Of a stretch of DNA of 64,000 nucleotides, positions 1 to 9,200 are shown piece after piece. The notes beneath the pieces were generated by a model, which searched no databases, had not been told where the DNA came from, and was given only the letters and a program-made list of their open reading frames with translations. How positions within the stretch are numbered: position 1 is the stretch's first letter; every line of letters starts with the position of its first letter. The stretch is taken from the NCBI GenBank assembly GCA_910579675.1, contig CAJTUF010000003.1:98603-162602 (forward strand). Direction: 5' to 3'. This DNA comes from an uncultured Muribaculaceae bacterium. GTDB lineage: Bacteria > Bacteroidota > Bacteroidia > Bacteroidales > Muribaculaceae. The position numbers and the translations under genes were made by a program.

Positions 1-24
1 GCAACAAAAGAAAGCAAAAAGAAG

Positions 25-1221
25 ATGGCCGGCGCGTCGAAAAAAGATGCGGCCGATCCCCGTGCGGCCAAGCTCGAAGCCCTTGGAGAAGCTCTCGGCA
101 AGATCGAGAAAAACTATGGCAAGGGCGCGATCATGAAGCTCGGCGACGACTCGATAGTGGATGTCGAGGTGATCCCCTCCGGCTCGATCAGTCTCAACAA
201 TGCCTTGGGCGTGGGGGGCTACCCGCGCGGCAGAATAGTTGAGATCTTCGGTCCCGAATCGTCGGGTAAGACCACTCTGGCCATCCATGCCATAGCCGAG
301 GCCCAGAAGCTCGGTGGCATTGCTGCCATAATTGATGCCGAGCATGCCTTCGACCGTTTCTATGCCGAGAAGCTGGGGGTGGATGTCAACAACCTCTTCA
401 TCTCCCAGCCCGACAACGGCGAGCAGGCTCTCGAGATTGCCGAGCAGCTCATCCGCTCGAGCGCCATCGACATTCTGGTGGTCGACTCCGTGGCCGCGCT
501 CACTCCTAAAAACGAGATCGAGGGGGATATGGGCGACAGCAAGGTGGGCCTCCAGGCGCGCCTCATGTCGCAGGCCATGCGAAAGCTCACCGGCATCATC
601 AGCCGCACCAATACCTGCTGCATATTCATCAACCAGCTCCGCGAGAAGATCGGAGTGATGTTTGGCCCGTCGGAAACCACCACGGGTGGCAATGCGCTAA
701 AGTTTTACTCATCGGTGCGAATTGATATCCGTCCCTCCACCACTCTCAAGGACAAGGAGGATAATGTGCTCGGCCGCCATGCCAAGGTGAAGGTGGTCAA
801 GAACAAGGTGGCGCCTCCATTCAAGAGAGCCGAGTTTGACATCATGTTTGGCGAGGGCATCTCCCGCTCAAGCGAGATTATAGATCTCGGAGTGGAGCTG
901 GGCATCATCACCAAGAGCGGTTCGTGGTTCAGCTACGACGGCTCGAAGCTCGCCCAGGGCCGTGATTCAGCCAAGCTCGTTATTGAAGACAATCCCGAGC
1001 TGGCCCAGGAGCTTGAAGAGAAGATAGCAGCCGCCCTCAAGGGTGCAGATGATATGGGCGCAAAGGCCAAAGGTGGCAAGAAGGCCGCCAAGGCTCCCGC
1101 TGCTCCCGCCGGAGATGATGAGCCTATTGACGATGATCTGATCGACGATGGCGAGCTCGATATCGACGATGATTTTGCCGATGATGAGGAGGCCGACCTC
1201 TTCTCTGTGGCCGAAGACTGA
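25..1221 (+). CDS. recA: Recombinase RecA
   Basis: RecA is the ATP-dependent strand-exchange protein of homologous recombination and the co-protease for the SOS response. The Walker A motif GPESSGKT lies at residues 76-83, followed by the typical RecA core (IDAEHAFD, LVVDSVAALTP, FINQLREKIGVMFG). The protein is 398 residues, longer than the usual ~350, because of a C-terminal tail that is first Lys/Ala-rich and then strongly acidic (residues ~350-398). The frame stays open from the ATG back to base 1, so the true start may lie outside the window. A strong hairpin follows the stop. Identification is certain; only the start is open. Confidence 0.98.
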   Translation: MAGASKKDAADPRAAKLEALGEALGKIEKNYGKGAIMKLGDDSIVDVEVIPSGSISLNNALGVGGYPRGRIVEIFGPESSGKTTLAIHAIAEAQKLGGIAAIIDAEHAFDRFYAEKLGVDVNNLFISQPDNGEQALEIAEQLIRSSAIDILVVDSVAALTPKNEIEGDMGDSKVGLQARLMSQAMRKLTGIISRTNTCCIFINQLREKIGVMFGPSETTTGGNALKFYSSVRIDIRPSTTLKDKEDNVLGRHAKVKVVKNKVAPPFKRAEFDIMFGEGISRSSEIIDLGVELGIITKSGSWFSYDGSKLAQGRDSAKLVIEDNPELAQELEEKIAAALKGADDMGAKAKGGKKAAKAPAAPAGDDEPIDDDLIDDGELDIDDDFADDEEADLFSVAED

Positions 1222-1255
1222 TACTGACAGCTGTTAATTACGATAAACACCGGCC

Positions 1256-1290
1256 GGGCCCCTGACGCTCTTATGCGTCAGGGGCCCGTT
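1256..1290 (+). terminator. Intrinsic-type terminator after recA
   Basis: A perfect 13-bp stem (1256-1268 with 1275-1287) has a 6-nt loop and is followed only by a short GTT, so the T-tract is weak. It sits between the convergent ends of recA and the phage-like block and could serve both. Confidence 0.75.
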
Positions 1291-1305
1291 AATCATACCG
1301 GAGGG

Positions 1306-1755
1306 TCATGCCCATGAGGGGAGTATCTGAGGGCGGGTGGCTCCGCGCAGGGCGGCCACCGATGCCACCATGGCAGCTGCCGACGAGGCTTCGCGGGCCA
1401 CTTCGGCGGCTTCGTCGGGAGCCACCCCGGTGAGCGCTCCCGTGAGTGCCCTCAGAGCCGTGGCCTGCTCCATGGCAGCTCTTAGCACTGAGGCGTCTAT
1501 CGTGGCCGGAAGGTCGATCTCGATGATCAGGAATGGATCGGTGGCGGGATCTGACTCGTCGAGGTTGGTCGACTTGACCAGTGGCATCAGATCGAGGGCG
1601 AGGCGCGCGAATGAGCCGCGCAGGAGCTCGCGGAGAGCTGGCTCATGGGCCGGACGGAGTAGGTCGGGCAGACGGTCGCGGCGTCCGGCCCATGCCATGG
1701 CGCCTCGTGCATAGAGCTGGCGCAGCATGGCTTCGACAGATAGTGTGAATGTCAT
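1306..1755 (-). CDS. Unknown protein, last gene of the phage-like block
   Basis: A 149-residue protein that I do not recognise. It is Ala-rich and predicted largely helical; a central segment (DPFLIIEIDLP) may form a strand. There is no signal peptide or membrane segment. It starts 30 bp after the stop of the preceding 152-residue gene on the same strand, and the two probably share a transcript starting near 2278. The C-terminal third is a low-complexity Ala/Val/Glu stretch. Its position after portal and capsid genes suggests a phage-derived origin, but nothing in the sequence gives a function. Confidence 0.6.
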   Translation of the reverse strand: MTFTLSVEAMLRQLYARGAMAWAGRRDRLPDLLRPAHEPALRELLRGSFARLALDLMPLVKSTNLDESDPATDPFLIIEIDLPATIDASVLRAAMEQATALRALTGALTGVAPDEAAEVAREASSAAAMVASVAALRGATRPQILPSWA

Positions 1756-1785
1756 GATGAGGAATTGATTGTCAAGGTGTGTGAG

Positions 1786-2244
1786 TCAAGGGCGACGACA
1801 GTCGCGGGTATTGGCCCGCTGGAGTATGCGCAGCGCTGTGGCGGGAGAAATGAAAAAACTTGATGCGCGTCCGGCCGAGAGCACCAGAGCCAACGCTCCC
1901 GACAGCGTATCGGCCCTCCCTGCCTCAAGTTCGGCGCGGCAACGGGTGGCGATCTCCAGCCACTTGCCCCGTCCGTAGCGGGCAACAGTGGCCGGAGGCA
2001 TCGCCATCACTTTGCCCACCACTCTGAGCGCGTAGTCATAGTCGACATAATAGCCGGGCGCTTCGTGGGCGAGGGCCGCTCCGATTATCTCCCGTTGACT
2101 CATGGCCACGCGCGAGCGGCGGAATATGAGGCGGCAGAGCCTCACGAAGTCGCGGCTGCGCTCGGCTGCGAATCGAGTGGGATCGCTGGAAGCGATGAGT
2201 GGTGGGCGTGTGGTGTGATGGATAGTAGATGGTGTGTGGTTCAT
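1786..2244 (-). CDS. Unknown basic protein next to the portal gene
   Basis: A protein of about 152 residues with an Arg-rich core (RDFVRLCRLIFRRSR) followed by a conserved-looking GYYVDYDYALRVV segment. The frame is open to 2286, but a TAATTTTG promoter element at 2284-2291 predicts transcription from about 2278, which excludes that start, so I use the ATG at 2244. Similar short basic proteins occur beside Bacteroides phage genes as far as I recall, without known function. It is followed 30 bp later by the 149-residue gene. No domain is assigned; the basic helix-rich region could bind nucleic acid, which is inference only. Confidence 0.6.
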   Translation of the reverse strand: MNHTPSTIHHTTRPPLIASSDPTRFAAERSRDFVRLCRLIFRRSRVAMSQREIIGAALAHEAPGYYVDYDYALRVVGKVMAMPPATVARYGRGKWLEIATRCRAELEAGRADTLSGALALVLSAGRASSFFISPATALRILQRANTRDCRRP

Positions 2245-2283
2245 AGTACAAGTCGAAGTTGTAATATTGTTGTGTTGTGTTGG

Positions 2284-2291
2284 CAAAATTA
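2284..2291 (-). promoter_or_regulatory. Bacteroidota -7 element for the 152/149-residue gene pair
   Basis: On the minus strand this reads TAATTTTG, matching TAnnTTTG. It lies in the gap after the portal gene, so the last two genes of the block can be expressed separately. I see no convincing -33 partner. Confidence 0.5.
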
Positions 2292-2336
2292 CAACAGATG
2301 GGTGGCAGGATAGCGGCCCGCAAAGGTTAACGAGTG

Positions 2337-3701
2337 TTAACGAGATGTGTTTTGTATTAGTGCCGCGATTTTTCGGTCGCGGGCATCGACAAAGGAGTCG
2401 AAAGCGGCAAAGGTGTCGAGCAGAGCTATCCCCGAGGCATTCATCTGGGCCTCAAATAGGGCTGCCGAGCGCGAATTATCGGTGGTGGCATGGCCTCCGA
2501 GAGCATCGCTCACACCGCTTATCTGCTGCATGAGTTTAAGCTCCATCTCAAGCAGGTGATAGGCCGATGCGGGCTCGTTGCTGTTGACAAGTTGGCGGGG
2601 CGTGTGGCCCGGGTCGCCCGGTTTATATAGTATCACACCGTCGGGCCTCGCCCATTGGCGGGCTATGTCGGCAATGTCGTGGCCGCGTGGAATCTGGTCG
2701 CACGGAAAGAGCAGAGCTCCTTTGGCCGAGGTGCCTATCACGTGATCAATCAATGTGATGAGCCGATTGACATAACGTTGCTGATCGATCACATCGGCCA
2801 CAAGCGAATGAACTTCTCCGGCTATAAGAGGATAGAGCTTTATTACAAACGGATGTGAGCCATGGGCCCACGGTGAGGGATAGGATGCGATCATGGTGCC
2901 GTCGGGCAGATACCATCGGCACTGCCATGTGAGCGAGGTGTCGCTTCTCACCGCCACTGTATCTCCGAGCTCCGGACGCTGATCTGTGGCCTGGAGTTCG
3001 GTGTAGTGGCCCGTGGCGCGGTCGTGGCATCGCAGGGTTGTGTCGGCATCGAGTGTCCATACCTCCACCACACGGCATCGGCCTGGGGCGGGGGCGCCGA
3101 ATGGCGATGTCGCGGCGCCGAAGGTGTCGTGTCGGCCGGTGGCGGCTTGACGCAGGTTCACCGCTCGGTCGCCCCCTTCGGGAGCGAATCGCCCAGTGAG
3201 TTCCCTAAGGCTCATATCGTGGGTCATACCGATCAGCTCGATGTCGCAGCCGCGCGGATCGGTGAATGAGTTGACAAAAAAGCGTGATGGATCCACATTG
3301 TCGACCCATACGCCGCATCCGGCGGGGCGCCGTTCGCTCACTATGCGCTGGATGGCGCATCCCGAGATAAGAAACTCCTCGAGCATCCGGCAGTCGAGCT
3401 CGCCCAGCATATTGGCGCGCTTTATGGCTTCGAGAGGGCCATGGGTCAGGTTCTCCTTGCGAGCCGTTTCGGCCCGGTAGCGGTAGCGCCCCACCACGGT
3501 TTTCACCATCTGGCGTATGAGATTGTTGGCCAAAGGTTTCTTGCCGCTCTGCTCAGTAAATTCTTTTTCGGTTATGGTGCGTCCGTTGACTGTGATCGGA
3601 TCGCGCCACTGGCGCCCGAATGTGTAGTCGATCTGTCGGCTGCGGCATTGTCGTAGCCCGGCGAGGGCCTGGTAGGCCCGGCAAGCGGAATCGAAGGGCA
3701 T
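2337..3701 (-). CDS. Phage portal protein (P22/SPP1-like)
   Basis: Portal proteins form the dodecameric ring at one capsid vertex through which DNA is packaged and ejected. The 454-residue protein has the usual N-terminal portal pattern (TFGRQW, then KKPLANNLIRQMVKTVVGRYR, about residues 28-74). It also has the characteristic C-terminal MQQISGVSDALGG segment (about residues 390-402) that belongs to the portal clip/wing helices. It is somewhat shorter than many portals (450-700). The gene starts 4 bp after the 198-residue gene and is the fourth of an operon with the capsid gene. There is no frameshift, and base composition matches the chromosome, so the gene appears maintained rather than decaying. 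No terminase is adjacent. Confidence 0.85.
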   Translation of the reverse strand: MPFDSACRAYQALAGLRQCRSRQIDYTFGRQWRDPITVNGRTITEKEFTEQSGKKPLANNLIRQMVKTVVGRYRYRAETARKENLTHGPLEAIKRANMLGELDCRMLEEFLISGCAIQRIVSERRPAGCGVWVDNVDPSRFFVNSFTDPRGCDIELIGMTHDMSLRELTGRFAPEGGDRAVNLRQAATGRHDTFGAATSPFGAPAPGRCRVVEVWTLDADTTLRCHDRATGHYTELQATDQRPELGDTVAVRSDTSLTWQCRWYLPDGTMIASYPSPWAHGSHPFVIKLYPLIAGEVHSLVADVIDQQRYVNRLITLIDHVIGTSAKGALLFPCDQIPRGHDIADIARQWARPDGVILYKPGDPGHTPRQLVNSNEPASAYHLLEMELKLMQQISGVSDALGGHATTDNSRSAALFEAQMNASGIALLDTFAAFDSFVDARDRKIAALIQNTSR

Positions 3702-3705
3702 AGGG

Positions 3706-4302
3706 TCAGATTGGGTTAGGGTTATGGATGTTGGCTGATGATGGATTGAAGTCGGCCATCGAGGCGAGCAGCAGAGGGTCGAAAACTATCGGCTCCGCTT
3801 CGTCGTCGGCGTCATATTCGGGCGCCGGCGCCACATAAGTGAGCAACTCAACGGTGGCTCCCTCCTGAGCCGGACACACGAGGATTGACCCGTCGGGATC
3901 GGATGTTGCAAGTGGGCGCTTACTGTCGGGCCGCAAAAACGGATTGTCGGCGGCAAGGTCGGCCTCGGAGCCGGGTGGCGAGAGGGCTACGGCGCGGCTC
4001 CAGCCAGTGAGCCTTACCGCAAGAACGCGGGTTGACTCAGACGGTAGAATCATACGGGCCCTTCGTGACGTGCTGTCGACAACTGTAAGGCGGGCTGATG
4101 TAGAGCCGTCGGCCACCGGCAGCAGTTGGGGCGGGGCAGTGGCGTAGATATGCCTCAACCAGTCGGCGACCTCGCGACCCATATGGGCCGCGAGGTCGGT
4201 TCCGGTGGTGAGATCGGCTGCCACATCGCTGCGCAGAGGCTGATAGCCACGGCGCGTGAGCCACTCCCGGAGCAGCTCGGCGCGGGTGAATGATCTCAGC
4301 AT
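3706..4302 (-). CDS. Putative head-completion/connector protein
   Basis: A 198-residue protein between the capsid and portal genes, with 3-4 bp gaps on both sides, so translation is probably coupled. The N-terminus (residues 1-60) is helical and charged (SFTRAELLREWLTRRGYQP), as in head-tail connector or gp6-like adaptors. The middle looks like a beta domain (RLTVVDSTSRRARMILP; VLAVRLTGWSRAVAL) and the tail is Asn/Pro-rich. I do not recognise the family by sequence; the assignment rests on position and fold-like pattern. It could also be a minor capsid or decoration protein. Confidence 0.5.
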   Translation of the reverse strand: MLRSFTRAELLREWLTRRGYQPLRSDVAADLTTGTDLAAHMGREVADWLRHIYATAPPQLLPVADGSTSARLTVVDSTSRRARMILPSESTRVLAVRLTGWSRAVALSPPGSEADLAADNPFLRPDSKRPLATSDPDGSILVCPAQEGATVELLTYVAPAPEYDADDEAEPIVFDPLLLASMADFNPSSANIHNPNPI

Positions 4303-4305
4303 GGG

Positions 4306-5595
4306 TCAGCCTATCACTCTGAGGTGGGTGAGGGGATGGCGCAGCACAAGACACGACGCCTCGGTGATCACGGTGGCATTGACATTTCTCACTCCTGAGC
4401 CTTTGAGATCAAGACACTCCACGCTCAGAGGCATGAATGTGTATTTGGTGATATACTCGGGATCGATGATCAGGCCGTCGTCGGCATGGTTGCAGGTGTC
4501 GAACACCTCGCTGTGGACCACGTAAAGGGTGCCAAACTTGGAGTGTATCTCGCTGAAGTCGATGCCCCAGCGGGTAGTCTTGTCGCCTGCGCCCACTGTG
4601 CGGTAGGGCTCCAGACGGTTTATGCGCTCTATAAGGCCCGATCCGGCAAAGAGTATCTTGCGGGTCGATCCGGCAGCCGCGCCTGTAAAAGCTTTGCGCA
4701 TCATGGCCACCAGGCCGGCATGGGTGAGTTCATCCTCGGCAAGCATCACCGAGCCTCGAGCCTGCGACCAGATCCCCTCGGTGAGCAAGGTTTCATCGCC
4801 TGTGCGGCGGTTGGTAAGGCGAGCTTTCGTGCCGAAGAGGAAATTGCGCTCCATGCCCATGCGCATATCCATCACTGCCACCTCCTCCTGATCGGAAAAG
4901 CTCCAGCCCACCTCTTTGCGGGTGAGGCTCATGACGGTGCTCTGCTCCACTTGGGCCTTGAAGATCTGGCAGTTGTTGGATCCTCTGACAGGGAGCGACT
5001 CAAATTGCGAGGTCTGCATATCGAGCTCCGAGGCGGCGCGGCCCATGCGTATGAGGCGGGTGTCGGGATCCACTGCAACATTGGGGCTTCCTTCCGAATT
5101 GATATCGGGGTTGATGGCCACCACGTTGAAGCCTTCGCCGTCGGTCGCGCGGCTCTCGACATAGAGCACGAGTGCGGCGCGGTTTTTGAGTGTCTCACCC
5201 TCGTCGTGGGCGCCTGCGACATCAGGCACGAGGATAGTCTCGGTAGGGGCGAAGATTGCATCGTCGGTAGTGACGAGCCGGAAACAGGGCTTGCCGCTGT
5301 AGGTGGCCGATGCTCCGGTGAGAGGTGTGAAGCTTTTCACCTTGGCCTCGGTGGGCTTGGTGTCGACGCTGAAATAATCGACACACATGGCTCCCGCCTT
5401 GCGGCTACCTATCATGCGTGAGATCTGGTCGACAGGAGTCGACATGGGTCGCACTCTCACCACGCGCTGCTCGATCTCGTTGAGGAGCAGACCGGGCGAA
5501 TGAGAGTTGGCGAGGGTGGCGGTGAGAGGGCCGTCGGCAATGTGTGTGCCTGAGTTTGCGGCGCCGTTGATAATCTGTGTGTTTGGTTCGTTCAT
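4306..5595 (-). CDS. Phage major capsid protein, SU10/DUF5309-like (HK97 fold)
   Basis: Forms icosahedral capsid shells. The 429-residue sequence follows the order typical of the SU10/DUF5309 family. A central region QSTVMSLTRKEVGWSFSDQE is followed by GMERNFLFG and a 'GIWSQARG' segment. Next come RKILFAGSGLIERINRL, FGTLYVVHSEVFD, and a terminal strand ending LVLRHPLTHLRVIG. Family assignment is from memory of these blocks, not from a search. The N-terminus (1-50) has no obvious scaffold-delta domain, and no prohead protease gene is nearby. It is the second gene of the operon, 73 bp after the 110-residue gene. The frame is intact. Confidence 0.8.
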   Translation of the reverse strand: MNEPNTQIINGAANSGTHIADGPLTATLANSHSPGLLLNEIEQRVVRVRPMSTPVDQISRMIGSRKAGAMCVDYFSVDTKPTEAKVKSFTPLTGASATYSGKPCFRLVTTDDAIFAPTETILVPDVAGAHDEGETLKNRAALVLYVESRATDGEGFNVVAINPDINSEGSPNVAVDPDTRLIRMGRAASELDMQTSQFESLPVRGSNNCQIFKAQVEQSTVMSLTRKEVGWSFSDQEEVAVMDMRMGMERNFLFGTKARLTNRRTGDETLLTEGIWSQARGSVMLAEDELTHAGLVAMMRKAFTGAAAGSTRKILFAGSGLIERINRLEPYRTVGAGDKTTRWGIDFSEIHSKFGTLYVVHSEVFDTCNHADDGLIIDPEYITKYTFMPLSVECLDLKGSGVRNVNATVITEASCLVLRHPLTHLRVIG

Positions 5596-5668
5596 TGGTT
5601 GATTGTGTAGTGAAGTTTGTTGTATGTTGATTGTCGAAGTCGGCTTGAATGATGGTATTGAAGAGTGG

Positions 5669-6001
5669 TCAGTTGTCCCACACTCCTGGTTTCAATCCGG
5701 AGAGAAAGGCATCGGTGGCGGCTGTGATACGTCCGGCGGTTCCCGAGGGATCTACCGGTTGCCACATAGCCGGGCGGTTCATCATCTCGGCAGCGGCCTC
5801 GTTGCGTCCGCGCAGATAGCCTCGCTGTTCAGCCTCGGCCAGAAGATTGTCGATATCTGAGGTGACGGGCTCGGGAGCATTCTCCTCGCCGGCGGGCTCG
5901 CTGGCGGCAATCTGATCTGTAGGCTGAGTGGGAGATACTGCTCCACCATAGATGGCGGCGCTCTGCTCTTCCGAGATAGAGGTGACAGGTGTGTCGTTCA
6001 T
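5669..6001 (-). CDS. Small scaffold-like protein, first gene of the capsid operon
   Basis: A 110-residue acidic protein. Residues 1-48 are low-complexity and Pro/Glu/Ala-rich, probably disordered. Residues 49-110 contain a helical stretch (DIDNLLAEAEQRGYLRGRNE) and a Trp-containing tail. A small, acidic, partly disordered product encoded just upstream of a major capsid gene is what one expects of a scaffolding protein, but I cannot match a family. Transcription probably starts near 6078 from the TAACTTTG element at 6084-6091. Confidence 0.55.
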   Translation of the reverse strand: MNDTPVTSISEEQSAAIYGGAVSPTQPTDQIAASEPAGEENAPEPVTSDIDNLLAEAEQRGYLRGRNEAAAEMMNRPAMWQPVDPSGTAGRITAATDAFLSGLKPGVWDN

Positions 6002-6047
6002 AGTGGGATTGGTGTTAGGTTGGGATTGTTGTAGATAGAGAGAGTCA

Positions 6048-6091
6048 GTAGGTCGCGGCGATACCGGTGACCGACCTACGTTGCAAAGTTA
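6048..6091 (-). promoter_or_regulatory. Promoter and inverted repeat in front of the capsid operon
   Basis: The minus strand has TAACTTTG at 6091-6084, a consensus housekeeping -7 element. Just downstream, an 8-bp inverted repeat (GTAGGTCG at 6048-6055 with its complement at 6072-6079) surrounds an ACCGGT palindrome (6063-6068). The repeat overlaps the expected transcription start, so it could be an operator or a 5'-leader hairpin. Confidence 0.5.
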
Positions 6092-6177
6092 CGCAGCTCC
6101 TTTCCCGCCACCGCTGTCAAAATATCGCCCTCAGTGCGATATATCAGTTGCGGTGATGATAAACCGGAAAAAATTGC

Positions 6178-6222
6178 TATATTTGCTTGACCGTTTGCCA
6201 CATCGCGAGTGGCAACCTTTTT
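6178..6222 (+). promoter_or_regulatory. Promoter element and attenuator-like hairpin upstream of the 1375-residue gene
   Basis: TATATTTG at 6178-6185 fits the -7 consensus. About 10 bp further, TTGCCAC (6195-6201) pairs with GTGGCAA (6209-6215), followed by CC and five T (6218-6222). This terminator-shaped hairpin lies inside the predicted leader, 41 bp before the ATG at 6264. Confidence 0.45.
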
Positions 6223-6263
6223 ACCTCATTTTGTATACCATTATATTTTAATAAGTTAAACCC

Positions 6264-9200
6264 ATGAATCTAACCAAAGGCCAGCGGCTGACGCTCGACG
6301 TCACCGCCGATTCGTATGGATATTACACCGTCGATTGCGACGGTCAGATGCTTAAAGTAAAAAAATTTGATTTTCAGCGCTACGACAAGACTCCCGAACG
6401 GCTGAGTTGTATTGTCGACAAAGCCGAAGGCTCCACGATTTTTCTCAAGCAGGACATGGCTCCTATTTTTGCCGCGCGCTACACCACCGGTGAGTCGTAT
6501 GAGTTTATTGTCGAGAAAGATATGACCATGACCGGTCTGCCCCACTATCGTGTGACGCAGGAGGGGGTGGGCTACTGGGTGCTCCTCCCCGCCAAGCGGG
6601 GCCTGAAGCTCTCCCATGGCGACAGGGTGCGCTGTCGCGTGGGCAAGATTCAAGGCATCAATCTAAACCTGCATATCGAGGAGGTGCTCGACCGCCACGG
6701 CGAGCCTCCGATGGTGCTGGTCAAGCCCACCGAACTGGCCGCCCATGCCGGTGAGGAGGCCTATGGCGCGCTGATGGAGGCTCTCGCCGAGGAGCCCCGT
6801 CAGCTCAAGGCTCAGCAGATGCTCAAAAGCCGCAATCCCGAGTGGGTGCTTGAGGCGCTGCGTGCAGGCCGCGAGCATATTTTCTCGTCGGGACGATCGC
6901 CCGAGGCGTCGATTGTGGCCACTCTCCGCTCGGTGGCCGCATATATCCTTGAAGACAGTGTGCTCCTCGGAGCTTTTCCCGCACCTCGCCGGATATCGCT
7001 TCGCGAGGAGATAGCCAGGCTCGTGAGCCATTGCGATGATATGCTCACCGCCCTCAACATTGTTGCAGAGGGGCGTCAGGGCGAATATATATCCGACATG
7101 ATGGCCAAGCTGTCGGCATCGGGCTACCTCTACCGGCCCGAGAGCAAATTGCGCACGCTGATGTGTGTGTTTTCTCTCGACCCCGACAGCATCGACGCCA
7201 AGATGACCGAGCTGATAAGCATCATCCATAAAGGCAACTTCTCGTCGTGGCTCGCCGAGCCCTTCTGCTCGGCTTTTGTGGAGCAGCTTCAGCTCTACAT
7301 TGATTCCTGCCACACCATACTCGACAATATATCCGACATTGACGGCGATGAGGCCGAGAGCCGACTCGACAAGATGCTGGCCGCTATTGCCATACAGCAG
7401 ATTCTCGCCGCAGGCCGCATCGGCGCCGCTACCGCCGACAGCGCCGATGAGCTTGCCGTCAACCGATCCCGCCTCTACCGCTACTTTACTTTCAAAGGCA
7501 ATTGCTCCAAACCGCAGATGGTGGAAAAAGCCTTTCAGGTAGCGGTTTCGGGCGATATACCCGACAATGAATTTACGTGGGACGACACCAAAGATCTCGG
7601 TCGCCTCGCCCGTAAGCTCGTATCTACCCAGCCACTCGACAGCTCTCGCTACACTTTTGTTGTTCCAAACAAGGCGGCACTCACCGTAAGCGCCGATTCG
7701 ATCGACCTGCGTATCAACACTCAGGAGGCATCTCATCCGGTGATTCCTCTTAGGCTCGGCCTATGGCACGGGCTGCAGGTATGGCTCGACGAAGCTCTCC
7801 CGCCCGACCGTCGCCACCCGTCGACTATCCTTCAGTTCCGCGACTCCTTTGCATCGGTGCAGAAGGCTCTCCGCGATGGTGCGCAGGTCATCCCCGACCG
7901 GAGCGGAAAGGCAAAGGGCAAAGCCGCTCCCGCTCAGCCGCGCCGCGAAAGGATGAAGATGCTTCCCGATCCGGGCGACACCGTTGAAATTGTCATAGAT
8001 CCTTCTGTGCCGGTCAATCAAGGGGCCGAACGATTTGCCTGCCGGGTGGTGGAAGAGGGATTCCGGGGCACCGGTTTCCTCGACCGTATGAACATAAACC
8101 GGAGCAACAACGCCATTCCTGTCACGGCATTTCTCGACGAGATGAACCGCCCTCTGAGATTAAGGGCTCGCGTCATGGCTTGCTCCCAGATCGACGACTC
8201 TCTATCGTTTTCAATCATCGACGAGCTCAACCGATTCATCAACACCAATGTGGAAGTTGGAGCGGAGGTGACCGGAGTGGTGATGGCCATGCCGGCGGCC
8301 GATGGTGGTTACAACTCCGATCGCTTCACTGTGCTCACCGAGCATGGCTACACAGTGTGGCTCGACGGAGCCGAATTTACTGACGAGCTCTTCTGCGGAC
8401 AGACTGTGGGGGTGCGCATCGACTCCGTCAGCACCGGTGGCCGCACCGACATCCTGGCCACATGTATCAGCTGCCATCTTCCCGAGCGCGTGACTTTTGA
8501 GGATGCCTTCTCGACTCTCATCTACAGCTATTGCGACGGACAGGCATATATCCCCGGAGGAAGCGCCGACACCAACACCGCTCTCAACGGCGTCGCCACC
8601 GACGACGACTCCGACTCCGCCGGACAGATGGATGAACCAATCTCCGACTCTAAGGTTGGAGAGCTGATGCATATCATAGCCCGCCTGGCCGACCTTGAGA
8701 CCGATATGGTCAAGGCCTACAACTATTTCTGTTTCGCCCGTCTTTTGGCCGATCTCCTCGGTCTCGACCAGCAGTCGCTCTATTATGCGCGGCGATGCTC
8801 CATCATCGAGGTGCTCGACGAGTTTGCTTCCAATGGCCGCGTTGACCTCGCCCGTGTCGACTCCCTCTCCGAGATGATCATCGAGTCGACAGCTTCCTCC
8901 ATCGAGGCCCAGAAGCTGAAGCTCCTCGCTGCCCTTGACCGCCCCGACCGCTCCGACAAGGTGTGGGAGGTGATACGCACCACTGCCTCCGGACAGATAG
9001 AGAAGCTCGGACGACTTATCCTCGCCTACAACGCTCTCGACGGCTTCAAGCTCGGACGCGAGCGCTCGGCCATACGCGAGCAGATATACAATGAGCTGCA
9101 TCTGGTGCCCGACACCCTCCCCGAGCAGATCGAGGGTGGGCATGAGAGCCAGACTGTAGAGTTCAAGACTTCGCTCATATACCCCGCCGGCAACTCCATG

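Noticed and set aside
1306..6001. A complete prophage next to recA
   Set aside because: No terminase, integrase, tail, lysis or replication genes are present in the flanks; only head genes are supported.
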